Part shown: one piece after another, positions 40,454 to 48,666 of the stretch
How the letters are laid out: each line of letters opens with the position of its first letter
Numbering within the stretch: the stretch's first letter is position 1
Assembly: GCF_024623725.1 (NCBI RefSeq)
Contig: NZ_JANKHG010000015.1
Coordinates: forward strand, 1-64,000
Reading direction: 5' to 3'
Length of the DNA stretch: 64,000 bases
Source: Limnobacter parvus
Lineage (GTDB): Bacteria; Pseudomonadota; Gammaproteobacteria; Burkholderiales; Burkholderiaceae_B
Translations under genes and position numbers: made by a program
Notes under the pieces: generated by a model
Databases searched by the model: none
Seen by the model: the letters and a program-made list of their open reading frames with translations, nothing else
What the model was told of the DNA's origin: nothing

Positions 40454-41548
40454 TCACACCTGCGGGCTGTTAAACAGACACAGGCTAAGTCGATTGTTTC
40501 TGGGTGGTGTAACCACCGTGTCGCCGTTGTTGAGCCAAGCCGCTTGCCCGAACACGCCAATCCATTCAGTTTCCGGAAAGTGGTTTAGCACCGTGGCAAT
40601 GTCATTGTCATCGGCGTGGCACATTTGGCTGCGCTCAAAGCCGGCAAACAAAATGCCAATCTGGGGGGCGTTCTGATCAAAATGCTTGTTCACGGCAGGC
40701 ATCCACTGCTTGATTTCCCGGTCAATGGCTTTCGGCGTGCGGTGAGCCAAGCGAACCATTTGCCCTTTCAGCACTGGTGCGGCCAAACCCAAGGTGCCGT
40801 CTGCATGAATTTCCATCACGGGTATCCAGCTTTCGCCTTTTTCATGCACCACTTGTAGCCGCAAGCCGACTGGGCGCGGTTGCTCACTGGGGCATTTCAG
40901 GGCCACTGCCGCTTTTTCTTCAGCCACTTGAATCAGGAAAAGCCCGTTGCATTCACTCACTTCTTTGGCAGGGCTTAGGAAGGTGAGCCCCTCTGAGTTG
41001 AGCAACAGGGGGTTTAAAACCAACAACTCGGTGGAGCAAATGGCTTCACCGCTTATTCGACCATGTTCAACACGCGGCATTTTTGCGTAATTGGCGCCAT
41101 AGGACAAAAGCCCCAAGGTGTCGGCCGCAACAATGCTTGAGTCGGGCTCGCACTCAGCAATTTCCCAATGGTCTGAAAGCACCTGTTCATGTTCTACCAT
41201 GCACAAGGTAAGCGCTGCATGGTCAGTTGGAATGCCTTCTTGGCGTACTTCGAATTCTTTGCCGAACACGGCCACCAAAATTGCAGGTTCGTTGCTGAAT
41301 ACCTGACCCTCGCCCAGCAGGCCCGAGGCGCAACCGCCCCACACATTCATGCATTTGGTTTTACCCACGCAGTGTTGCGCTATTTCTTGCAAGATGGGTG
41401 CGAAGTGCGGGGTGCAAAGCAACACAACCCGGCTGATGTAGTCCGAATGCCTGCGCAAGCCTGCTTTCTGAACAGCGTCCTCGATGACGCGCTGCGCGTT
41501 ATCCAGCGTGGCCTCTTCAAATATCTGAACACAAATTGCGTGGCTCAT
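40454..41548 (-). CDS. FIST domain sensor protein
   Basis: A 364-residue protein with an N-terminal FIST domain (MNVWGGCASGLLGEG, a typical small-residue turn) and a C-terminal FIST_C domain (PQIGILFAGFERSQM and WIGVFGQAAWLNNGD). FIST proteins are thought to bind small ligands such as amino acids and are often fused or linked to signalling proteins; none is seen here. ATG 41548 overlaps the nth stop (ATGA); a GTG at 41572 is the alternative. Coupling to a DNA-repair gene is unusual. Confidence 0.82.
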   Translation of the reverse strand: MSHAICVQIFEEATLDNAQRVIEDAVQKAGLRRHSDYISRVVLLCTPHFAPILQEIAQHCVGKTKCMNVWGGCASGLLGEGQVFSNEPAILVAVFGKEFEVRQEGIPTDHAALTLCMVEHEQVLSDHWEIAECEPDSSIVAADTLGLLSYGANYAKMPRVEHGRISGEAICSTELLVLNPLLLNSEGLTFLSPAKEVSECNGLFLIQVAEEKAAVALKCPSEQPRPVGLRLQVVHEKGESWIPVMEIHADGTLGLAAPVLKGQMVRLAHRTPKAIDREIKQWMPAVNKHFDQNAPQIGILFAGFERSQMCHADDNDIATVLNHFPETEWIGVFGQAAWLNNGDTVVTPPRNNRLSLCLFNSPQV

Positions 41549-42177
41549 ATTGTCTTCTTTTTGAATTCGCACAAGTCCACGATACTACAACGAGTGCATT
41601 CAGGTTTGCGTGCCTTGCACACGTAGCGTCCGTGCAAAATAAGCCAGTGGTGGGCGTTTAGCATGAATTCTGGGGGCACCAATTTTAAAAGGCGCTTTTC
41701 AACTTGCAACACATCTTTACCGGGTGCGATGCCGGTTCGGTTGCTGATGCGAAAGATATGGGTGTCTACCGCCATGGTGGGTTGACCAAATGCGGTGTTT
41801 AATACGACATTGGCTGTTTTACGGCCCACGCCAGGAAGGCTTTCCAAGGCGTCGCGATCGGCCGGCACTTCGCCATTGTGCTTGTCGCGTAGTATCTCAG
41901 CAGTTTGTACCAAGTGTTTTGCCTTGGAGCGGAACAGCCCGATTGTCTTAATGTACTGTTCAACACCTTCTACGCCCAAGGCTGCGATAGCGGCGGGTGT
42001 ATTGGCCACTGCGAACAGTTTGCGGGTGGCAATGTTTACACCTTTGTCGGTTGCCTGTGCGCTAAGTAGTACGGCAGCCAACAATTCAAAGGGTGTGGTG
42101 TATTCAAGTTCGGTTTTCGGCTCGGGGTTGGCCTGCTGAAAACGCGTGAATATTTCGGTGCGCTTTTCTTTGTTCAT
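41545..42177 (-). CDS. nth: Endonuclease III
   Basis: A 210-residue DNA glycosylase/AP lyase that removes oxidised pyrimidines. The helix-hairpin-helix LPGVGRKTANVVL carries the catalytic Lys120, with Asp138 in VDTHIFR. The [4Fe-4S] loop cysteines are at 187, 194, 197 and 203. ATG 42177 gives the normal family length. It lies 7 bp after the rnfB stop and overlaps the FIST gene. Confidence 0.97.
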   Translation of the reverse strand: MNKEKRTEIFTRFQQANPEPKTELEYTTPFELLAAVLLSAQATDKGVNIATRKLFAVANTPAAIAALGVEGVEQYIKTIGLFRSKAKHLVQTAEILRDKHNGEVPADRDALESLPGVGRKTANVVLNTAFGQPTMAVDTHIFRISNRTGIAPGKDVLQVEKRLLKLVPPEFMLNAHHWLILHGRYVCKARKPECTRCSIVDLCEFKKKTI

Positions 42178-42184
42178 GACATGT

Positions 42185-42835
42185 TCAGGCTTCTGTGGTT
42201 TTCTCGGCTTGTCTGCGTGCACGTGCCCTGGCCAGTGCGGCTTGAACCACGGCCTTCTTGGCTGCGGCGTCAGGGCTGGGTGAATCATCAAGCTCATCCA
42301 GTTTATGAATGGCTTTGGCTTCAAGGCGCATGGCCTGTTCTTCTTTTTGGCGTTCCAGGCGAATTTCACGGTTTTGCATGCGTGCGCGTGCAGCGTGTGC
42401 CTGGGTTTGATCCCAATCACTGAATTCAGGCAGGAACACCATGTCGATGCAATCTACAGGACAGGGCGGTATGCACAACTCGCAACCTGTGCATAATTCA
42501 GCCAGCACGGCATGCCGGCGCTTGCTGCTGCCCACGATTGCGTCGACCGGGCATGCTTTAATACACAAGGTGCAGCCAATGCAGTGCTGAGGGTTGATGC
42601 TGGCAATGTGTCGCTCGATAGTAATGCCGCAAGCGGGGTCCACTGGCTTTTCAGGTTTGTCGAGCAACTTGGATAGTGCCCTGATAGTGGGCTTGCCGCC
42701 TGGGGGGCAGCGATTCAAATCAACTTCTTGTTTGGCCAGAGCAGTGGCGTAAGGCAAGCAGCCCGCAAACCCGCACTGGGTGCATTGGGTTTGTGGCAGC
42801 AGGTTGTCTATTTCTTGTACAAGCGCTTCATGCAT
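42185..42835 (-). CDS. rsxB: RnfB/RsxB-like ferredoxin protein
   Basis: A 216-residue iron-sulfur protein. An N-terminal Fe-S domain has Cys at 18, 21, 26 and 43 (CTQCGFAGC). Two [4Fe-4S] ferredoxin motifs follow (CIGCTLCIKACP and CTGCELCIPPCP), then a charged Arg/Ala-rich tail. The membrane anchor of true RnfB is missing, and no other rnf genes are near. Stand-alone copies beside nth are common in betaproteobacteria. ATG 42835 is chosen, overlapping the phaZ end by 8 bp. Confidence 0.9.
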   Translation of the reverse strand: MHEALVQEIDNLLPQTQCTQCGFAGCLPYATALAKQEVDLNRCPPGGKPTIRALSKLLDKPEKPVDPACGITIERHIASINPQHCIGCTLCIKACPVDAIVGSSKRRHAVLAELCTGCELCIPPCPVDCIDMVFLPEFSDWDQTQAHAARARMQNREIRLERQKEEQAMRLEAKAIHKLDELDDSPSPDAAAKKAVVQAALARARARRQAEKTTEA

Positions 42836-44063
42836 TCTTGGCGATGAATTCACGGATTTTCGGGTAAGTCTTCTCGCGCCAACGGCGACCGCTGAAGATA
42901 CCATAGTGTCCGCATTCCTTGGCTTCGTAGTGTTCTTTCTTGGCGGCGGGCAAGTTCTTGCACAAGCCCAAGGCCGCTTTGGTTTGGCCCGGGCCTGAAA
43001 TATCGTCGAGTTCACCTTCCACAGTCAGCAGCGCCACAGTTTTTACATCTTCGGGCTTTACCAGCTGTCCGCGAACTTCCCAAGTGCCCATGGGCAAGGC
43101 GTGGTCTTGGAACACGGTTTTGATGGTGTCCAAGTAATATTCTGCGGGCATATCGAGAACGGCATTGTATTCATCGTAGAACTGGCGGTGGCTTTCAGCG
43201 CTTTCGCCATCGCCTTCGACCAAGTGCATGTAGAAATCGTAGTGGCTTTGCGCGTGTTTGTCCGGGTTCATGCTAACGAATCCCAAGTGCTGCAAAAAGC
43301 CAGGGTATACGCGGCGCAGGTAACCAGGGTAGGTGTGCGGCACGCTGTAGATCACATTGTTTTCAAACCAGGAAAATGGCTTCTTGGTGGCCAGGTTGTT
43401 CACTTCAGTCGGGCTTTCACGGGTGTCGATTGGCCCACCCATCATGGTCATGCTTTTGGCCTGCTTGGGGTCGTTGTTCGATGCCATCAGTGAAACTGCA
43501 GCCATCACTGGCACGGTGGGTTGGCACACTGAAATCAAATGGACGTCTGGGCCAAGAAGTTGAATGAATTCAATGCAGTAATGCACATAATCGTCTAGAT
43601 GAAAAGCACCTTCCGACAATGGCACCATGCGCGCATCTACCCAATCGGTGATGTACACATCGTGATCTTGCAGCAGGGTTTTCACTGTATCGCGCAGCAA
43701 AGTAGCGTGGTGGCCTGACAAGGGCGCAAACACCAATACTTTGGGTTGAGGCTTCAGGGGCTTTGATTCCGCAGGTACCATTTTGCGGAAATGAATTAAC
43801 TTGCAAAAGGGCTTGGTTTCAACAATTTCCTGAATTACCGTTACTTCACGGTCACCACATTTCACAATGTTAATGCCGAACTCGGGTTTTTCATATTCCT
43901 TACCCAAACGGTACATTAACTCGAAACCAGCGGAAATTCGGCGGGCCATGGGCATGTGGGCCAGGGGGCTGAATGGGTTGCTGTATAGCTTGGAGCCTGC
44001 TTCCGCCCAAATTGTCATTGGGTTGAGAATGGCTCTCTGAAATTCGTGCATTTGGTACAGCAT
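42828..44063 (-). CDS. phaZ: Intracellular polyhydroxyalkanoate depolymerase
   Basis: A 411-residue alpha/beta-hydrolase-like enzyme that degrades amorphous PHB granules inside the cell. The nucleophile is Cys180 in ISVCQPTVP, matching Cys183 of Ralstonia eutropha PhaZ1, rather than a GxSxG serine. The C-terminal His lies in ECGHYGIFSGRRW. It has a GGAGG ribosome site 7 bp upstream. With the PHA-granule protein at 47420 it shows that the organism stores polyhydroxyalkanoate. Confidence 0.95.
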   Translation of the reverse strand: MLYQMHEFQRAILNPMTIWAEAGSKLYSNPFSPLAHMPMARRISAGFELMYRLGKEYEKPEFGINIVKCGDREVTVIQEIVETKPFCKLIHFRKMVPAESKPLKPQPKVLVFAPLSGHHATLLRDTVKTLLQDHDVYITDWVDARMVPLSEGAFHLDDYVHYCIEFIQLLGPDVHLISVCQPTVPVMAAVSLMASNNDPKQAKSMTMMGGPIDTRESPTEVNNLATKKPFSWFENNVIYSVPHTYPGYLRRVYPGFLQHLGFVSMNPDKHAQSHYDFYMHLVEGDGESAESHRQFYDEYNAVLDMPAEYYLDTIKTVFQDHALPMGTWEVRGQLVKPEDVKTVALLTVEGELDDISGPGQTKAALGLCKNLPAAKKEHYEAKECGHYGIFSGRRWREKTYPKIREFIAKNA

Positions 44064-44077
44064 GTGTTGCCTCCGGC

Positions 44078-44106
44078 TTTATTAGGCGATTGTCTTGATA
44101 TGACAA
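44078..44106 (-). promoter_or_regulatory. Candidate phaZ promoter with inverted repeat
   Basis: On the minus strand TTGTCA (44101-44106), a 17-bp spacer and AATAAA (44078-44083). ATTGTC/GACAAT arms around 7 bp sit over the -35 and spacer and could be an operator. Strength is uncertain. Confidence 0.4.
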
Positions 44107-44177
44107 TTATGCGTCAGGATACAGACGATTATCTTGCAAACAATGCTGCGTTGCAACATGTTTGTATGCGTCTTCAG

Positions 44178-44984
44178 TCACCAATAGTTTTCTACTGCAA
44201 TTTCGCCCGGGCTGTTGCGGCGCGCAGGCGAGTAGCCTTGGCTTTTAAGTACCTTGCGGATGTCGGTCACCATTTCAGGGTTACCACAAATCATGAAGCG
44301 GCTTCTATCTGTGCTTAAATGCAGGCCAGTGTGTTCGCTGAGCTGGCCGTTTTCCAACAACATAGTGATGCGTTCGGAGAGGTGACCATGGATTTTTTCG
44401 CGGGTGACAACGGGCACATAGAAGAAGCGCTTTTTCACATCATCAATCAGTTCGCTGAGCACCGGGTGCTCGGTAAACCCATTGATCATGTCTTGATAAA
44501 CCAATTCCTCTGCTGTTCGGGCGCTGTGCACCAACACAATGTTCTCGAACTGCTCCCAGGTTTGTGGGTCGTGCAGTATGGAAAGAAAAGGTGCCAGGCC
44601 GGTGCCCGACCCCAGCAGCCACAGGTCATTTCCGGATTCAAAACGCGCTGTGGTTAAAAAGCCGAAATTGGTTTTGTCGATGTAAATGGGCGAGCCCACT
44701 TCAAGTTGGCTTAGGTGGCTGGTGAATGCGCCGTCAGGTACAACGATGGAAAAGAATTCAAGATGTTCATCGTATGGACCTGACACCATGGAGTATGCGC
44801 GCCAGATTATTTCTGGCTCACCTGGTAGATTTAACGTGTTGTCAACGCCGAGCCGGGCGAATTGCCCGGCAGTGAATCGAAACCCGCTTGGGCGGGTGCA
44901 AGTGAAGGAAAACAGTTTTCCCGGTACCCACACTTTAAGGCTGGTGATGGTTTCCCGGGTGTATTTGTCTTCAACTTCACTCAT
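44178..44984 (-). CDS. fpr: Ferredoxin-NADP reductase
   Basis: A 268-residue flavoenzyme passing electrons between NADPH and ferredoxin or flavodoxin. The FAD domain has RAYSMVSGP (RxYS motif) and the NADP domain GSGTGLAPFLSIL. The C terminus VENYW ends in an aromatic residue as in subclass I bacterial FPRs. A 7Fe ferredoxin gene lies directly upstream, giving a likely redox pair. Confidence 0.94.
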   Translation of the reverse strand: MSEVEDKYTRETITSLKVWVPGKLFSFTCTRPSGFRFTAGQFARLGVDNTLNLPGEPEIIWRAYSMVSGPYDEHLEFFSIVVPDGAFTSHLSQLEVGSPIYIDKTNFGFLTTARFESGNDLWLLGSGTGLAPFLSILHDPQTWEQFENIVLVHSARTAEELVYQDMINGFTEHPVLSELIDDVKKRFFYVPVVTREKIHGHLSERITMLLENGQLSEHTGLHLSTDRSRFMICGNPEMVTDIRKVLKSQGYSPARRNSPGEIAVENYW

Positions 44985-45016
44985 AAAACTGCTCTGGTAA
45001 AACCGTCAGGAAGTCA

Positions 45017-45340
45017 TTACTTCTCAAGGTACTGCAATTTGTCTTTCACGTCTTTCCAGTCGTCCGCATCTGGCAGGTGCGCCTTCATGCGTGTAATGCT
45101 TGGCCAGTCTTTGGCCAAATCAACGTTCATTTCAATGAATTTGACCTGGTCAGCGGGTACGTCTTCTTCAGCGTAAATCGCGTTCACTGGGCATTCAGGA
45201 ATACATACTGCGCAGTCGATGCATTCATCGGGGTCGATGACCAGAAAATTGGGACCTTCGCGGAAACAATCAACTGGGCATACATCCACACAATCGGTGT
45301 ATTTGCATTTGATGCAGGACTCGGTAACTACGTGTGTCAT
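45017..45340 (-). CDS. fdxA: 7Fe ferredoxin FdxA
   Basis: A 107-residue ferredoxin of the [3Fe-4S][4Fe-4S] type: the N-terminal cluster motif [18 protein letters not shown] and the second [12 protein letters not shown], then a C-terminal extension rich in Asp/Lys typical of FdxA. ATG 45340 gives the family start MTHVVTESC; the upstream extension to 45460 is not family-like. Probably the electron partner of Fpr downstream. Confidence 0.95.
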   Translation of the reverse strand: MTHVVTESCIKCKYTDCVDVCPVDCFREGPNFLVIDPDECIDCAVCIPECPVNAIYAEEDVPADQVKFIEMNVDLAKDWPSITRMKAHLPDADDWKDVKDKLQYLEK

Positions 45341-45470
45341 GGTAAGGATGCGTGATTCGACAAGATAACGTCGTATTGTAATCGATTGGAGTGCTTTGCA
45401 CCTGAGGCCCCACTCGAAATCATTCACTGGCATGGGGCATACCCTAGGCGTAAGTTCCATCTTGTTTTTC

Positions 45471-45476
45471 TATAAT
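45471..45476 (+). promoter_or_regulatory. Perfect -10 box upstream of lutC
   Basis: TATAAT with no good -35 at standard spacing. The word CCTAGG(C)GTAAG before it and CTAGGGTAAG after it (45495-45504) form a near direct repeat flanking the box, suggesting control by a regulator. Confidence 0.4.
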
Positions 45477-45553
45477 GGACGCTATGAATCTAGGGTAAGG
45501 CGTGATGTTGAACCCCACTTGACAACCACGACTGCCGAATTTAAAGGTGCACT

Positions 45554-46240
45554 TTGAGCCATTCTTTCAATGACGATGACCTGGACACTTCACAGGCAAG
45601 GTCTGAAATTCTGAAGCGAATTCGCAGCCTGCAGTCCAGGCCCGAAACAATGCATGGCAACGAACTGCGTTTGGCGCAAGATTATTTGGCGCGTAAAACA
45701 AGGGGGCCTTTGCCAAAGCCAGTTGAGAACGTGGTGGCGCTGTTTGAGGAAAAGTCTAAGGGCATGCTGTGCACCGTGCGCCGCGTGAAATCCGAAGCCG
45801 AGGCCGCAAATGCCTGCGCCGATTACCTTGCAGAACAGAATTTGAACGGCACTGTGGCGATATGGCCGGCCTTGAAGCACCTGGACTGGTCGGTGTTAAG
45901 CCATGAAAGCCGCTTGGGTGCGCCCACAGGCGACGACTTGATCGGTATTAGTGCTGTGGCGTGCGCCGTGGCGGAAACCGGCACGCTGGTGTTCGCTAGC
46001 AAACCCGATGAGCCCGCCAGTACCCACTTGCTGCCCGAAACCCACATTGCGATTGTCCATGAAAGCCAAGTGGTGCACACCATGGAAGATGCTTTTCAGC
46101 GATTGCGCGAACAGGGCCGTGTGATGCCACGTGCTTTAAATTTTGTATCGGGCCCTTCTAGAACCGCAGACATTGAACAGACCATTGTGCTAGGTGCGCA
46201 TGGACCTTACCGGGTGCATCTTATTCTGGTTGGGAAGTAA
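45554..46240 (+). CDS. lutC: LutC/YkgG-type LUD domain protein
   Basis: A 228-residue protein matching the LUD domain family. The centre (GISAVACAVAETGTLVFAS) and the end (LGAHGPYRVHLILV) are characteristic. In LutABC it helps oxidise L-lactate to pyruvate; here lutA and lutB are not in the window. It starts at TTG 45554. The gene after it, one base away, is a TRAP receptor, so lactate or pyruvate uptake is a reasonable guess. Confidence 0.88.
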   Translation: MSHSFNDDDLDTSQARSEILKRIRSLQSRPETMHGNELRLAQDYLARKTRGPLPKPVENVVALFEEKSKGMLCTVRRVKSEAEAANACADYLAEQNLNGTVAIWPALKHLDWSVLSHESRLGAPTGDDLIGISAVACAVAETGTLVFASKPDEPASTHLLPETHIAIVHESQVVHTMEDAFQRLREQGRVMPRALNFVSGPSRTADIEQTIVLGAHGPYRVHLILVGK

Positions 46241-46241
46241 T

Positions 46242-47369
46242 ATGCGCGACGACTCCAGGCGACGCTTTGTTCAAACAGCCTTGGCTGCGGGCGCGGGTGG
46301 TGCTTTATCGACAAGCGTCCACGCACAGGCTCCTGCAGTTTCGAAAACAAGCAGTCCAATTGTTTTTAAGTTTCAAAGCACCTGGCCAACCAAAGACATT
46401 TTTAATGAATTTGCGCAGGATTTTGCAAAAAAAGTAAATGACATGTCGGGTGGTGAGCTTCGCATCGATGTGTACCCTGCCAATAGCATAGTGAAAGCCT
46501 TCGGTATCCAAAATGCGGTGCACAAGGGCCAACTGGATGGTGGGCATGGCGTACCTACATATTGGCACGACCGCCATGCGGCTTTTTCCTTGTTCGGAAG
46601 CGGCCCCAGTTTCGGTATGAGTTCAAATCAAATTTTGGCCTGGTTCCAATACGGCGGTGGTCAACAGCTTTATGACGAACTGGTGCAAAAAGAGATGAAC
46701 CTGAATATTCAGGGTTTCATGTATGGACCGTTGACACCACAGCCACTTGGCTGGTTCAAAAACAGAATTGAAAGTATCAAGGATCTGGAAAACTTGCGTT
46801 TTCGCGCTGTTGGTTTGGCTGCTGAGGTGTTCAAAGAATTGGGATTGAATACAACGGCGCTGCAACCTGCCGATATTGTGCCTTGGCTCGACAAGGGCTT
46901 GATTGATGCAGCGGAATTCAACAACCCTAGTTCAGATCGTGCCTTGGGGTTTCCCAGTGTGTCGTCAGTGTGCATGATCCGTAGTTTTCATCAAAGCAGT
47001 GAAGTGTTTGAAGTCATATTCAATAAACAGCGCTTTGACAGCTTGCCCTTCGCATTGCGGTCGATTATTCGTTACGCCCTGCAGGCTTCATCAGCCGATT
47101 TAAGCTGGAAAGCGTCTGACCGTTTTTCAACCGATTATGAAGAAATGCGCCGCAAACAGGGCGTGCGCTATTTTATTACCCCCGACGATATTCTGAAAGC
47201 CCAGCTAAACGCCTGGAGAAAAATAATCGCGCGCGAATCAGCCAGTAGCCGAATTTTCAAACGCATTATTGATTCGCAAATGCGGTTTGCAAAACGGGTG
47301 GTTGGCTTTGAAATTGATCTTACACCTTCCAATAAAATGGCTTTCGATTTTTGGTTCTCTACCGTGTAA
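46242..47369 (+). CDS. TRAP transporter substrate-binding protein
   Basis: A 375-residue exported receptor. The N terminus carries a twin-arginine-like signal (RRRFVQTALAAGAGGAL) and ends near VHAQ. The body has the DctP/TakP-type pattern FQSTWPTKDIFNEFA and LGLNTTALQPADIVPWLDKGLIDAAEFNNP, close to lactate and 2-keto acid receptors. Membrane subunits (DctQM) are absent from the window. One base separates it from lutC, so it is cotranscribed with it. Confidence 0.88.
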   Translation: MRDDSRRRFVQTALAAGAGGALSTSVHAQAPAVSKTSSPIVFKFQSTWPTKDIFNEFAQDFAKKVNDMSGGELRIDVYPANSIVKAFGIQNAVHKGQLDGGHGVPTYWHDRHAAFSLFGSGPSFGMSSNQILAWFQYGGGQQLYDELVQKEMNLNIQGFMYGPLTPQPLGWFKNRIESIKDLENLRFRAVGLAAEVFKELGLNTTALQPADIVPWLDKGLIDAAEFNNPSSDRALGFPSVSSVCMIRSFHQSSEVFEVIFNKQRFDSLPFALRSIIRYALQASSADLSWKASDRFSTDYEEMRRKQGVRYFITPDDILKAQLNAWRKIIARESASSRIFKRIIDSQMRFAKRVVGFEIDLTPSNKMAFDFWFSTV

Positions 47370-47419
47370 GCCCGTGCTGGGTTAATATTTAGCAACCACA
47401 CTTCGAAGAGAAAGAAACC

Positions 47420-47695
47420 ATGTCGGACATTCATGCACGCAAAGAACACAACATGTCTTTGGAAGAAGCCAAGCAAACTGCTCAAAAACTAGCCGACCAA
47501 TTGCAGAAGGAATTTCAACTGGACAGCCAGTGGCAGGGCAATACGCTGAACTTCACGCGTTCCGGCGTGAAGGGCAAGCTGGATGTGACCGACAAAGACG
47601 TGACCGTAGACATTTCCCTGGGCTTTATGTTGAAAGCGTTCAAGGGAAAAATTCAAACTGAGATCGACAAGAACATCGACAAGATGTTTGCCTGA
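47420..47695 (+). CDS. Polyhydroxyalkanoic acid system family protein
   Basis: A 91-residue protein matching the PHA granule-associated family (TIGR02610-like): DIHARKEHNMSLEEAKQTAQKLADQL, then WQGNTLNFTRSGVKGKLDVTDKDVTVDISLGFMLK and a Lys-rich amphipathic end. Such proteins are found on or near PHA granules and may regulate their surface. It lies 4.7 kb from phaZ, not in the same operon. Confidence 0.85.
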   Translation: MSDIHARKEHNMSLEEAKQTAQKLADQLQKEFQLDSQWQGNTLNFTRSGVKGKLDVTDKDVTVDISLGFMLKAFKGKIQTEIDKNIDKMFA

Positions 47696-47712
47696 AACGC
47701 GCGGATTGCCCG

Positions 47713-48636
47713 TTAGGCTTTTCGGTTCAGGAAATCTGCCACGCTGGGGTATCGCAAGCGAAACCCCAGTTTCTTTTGATTCAGCGATTCAATACGCCGT
47801 GATTCCGACATGAAGCTCCACATCATAGGGCTGACCATTTGCTTGACTTGTTCACGCGAAAATCGGGGTGGGCGCGGCAGTTCGAATGCATCGGCCACTA
47901 GGTCAAAATAATCGCCCATTTTGCTGGGTTTGGCATCGCAGGCATTCACCACATTAAACACGCCCCCTTTGTAATTCACCCAATGGCATAGGCGACCCAA
48001 ATCAAGTTCATGAATGTGGTTGGACCATGCATCTTCATCGGGCAACAAGGCGGGGGTGCCGTTTTTCAAGCGATCAATCGGCAAACGTTCATCGCCATAA
48101 ATGCCAGGGGCACGCAGCAAATGAATATGCACGCCATGTTTCAAGCCAAGGCGCAGTTGGCTTTCAGCGTGTACGCGCCGCTTGGCCCGGTCCGATTGCG
48201 CATTCAGCGGTGTGTACTCATTGATCCACTGGCCTTGCGCATTGCCATACACACCGGTGGTAGACACATAGCTGATTCGAGGTGCTGGCTTGCCAAAAAG
48301 ATGCGCGTGCGTGGCAGACCACAGCACGAGTTTTTTTAGTGTGTTGTCGATGGGTACTGCTGAATTGGGCGGTGCCATCCAGATGATTCGGTGCCCCAGT
48401 GAAATCAAGCGCAACAAATCCGCTTTGGAATTCAGGTCAACAGCCATTGGGCGCGCCTTGTGCGCAACGATGGCACTTCGCTTTGCCGTCGTATCCACCC
48501 CGGGGCGGTAAGTGGCTGTAAAATATTGATCTGGATAGGTTTGCAACAAGACCAAGCCCACTTGCCCACAGCCTGCAATGCATATTTTGCTTTGCCGAAA
48601 GCGCCGGGGCAAACTGCGTTTGAAAAATAGCCCCAT
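47713..48636 (-). CDS. NAD-dependent epimerase/dehydratase-like protein (YeeZ type)
   Basis: A 307-residue Rossmann-fold protein with the nucleotide-binding loop ICIAGCGQVGLVLLQTY, a short-chain-type YVSTTGVYG segment (catalytic Tyr) and HELDLGRLCHWV. It resembles YeeZ-like extended SDRs whose substrate is unknown. ATG 48636 is preferred; one at 48705 would overlap the divergent reductase start. It converges on the PHA-granule gene. Confidence 0.82.
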   Translation of the reverse strand: MGLFFKRSLPRRFRQSKICIAGCGQVGLVLLQTYPDQYFTATYRPGVDTTAKRSAIVAHKARPMAVDLNSKADLLRLISLGHRIIWMAPPNSAVPIDNTLKKLVLWSATHAHLFGKPAPRISYVSTTGVYGNAQGQWINEYTPLNAQSDRAKRRVHAESQLRLGLKHGVHIHLLRAPGIYGDERLPIDRLKNGTPALLPDEDAWSNHIHELDLGRLCHWVNYKGGVFNVVNACDAKPSKMGDYFDLVADAFELPRPPRFSREQVKQMVSPMMWSFMSESRRIESLNQKKLGFRLRYPSVADFLNRKA

Positions 48637-48666
48637 GGGTTTGTCGCTGTCACGGAAAGTAGTTTG

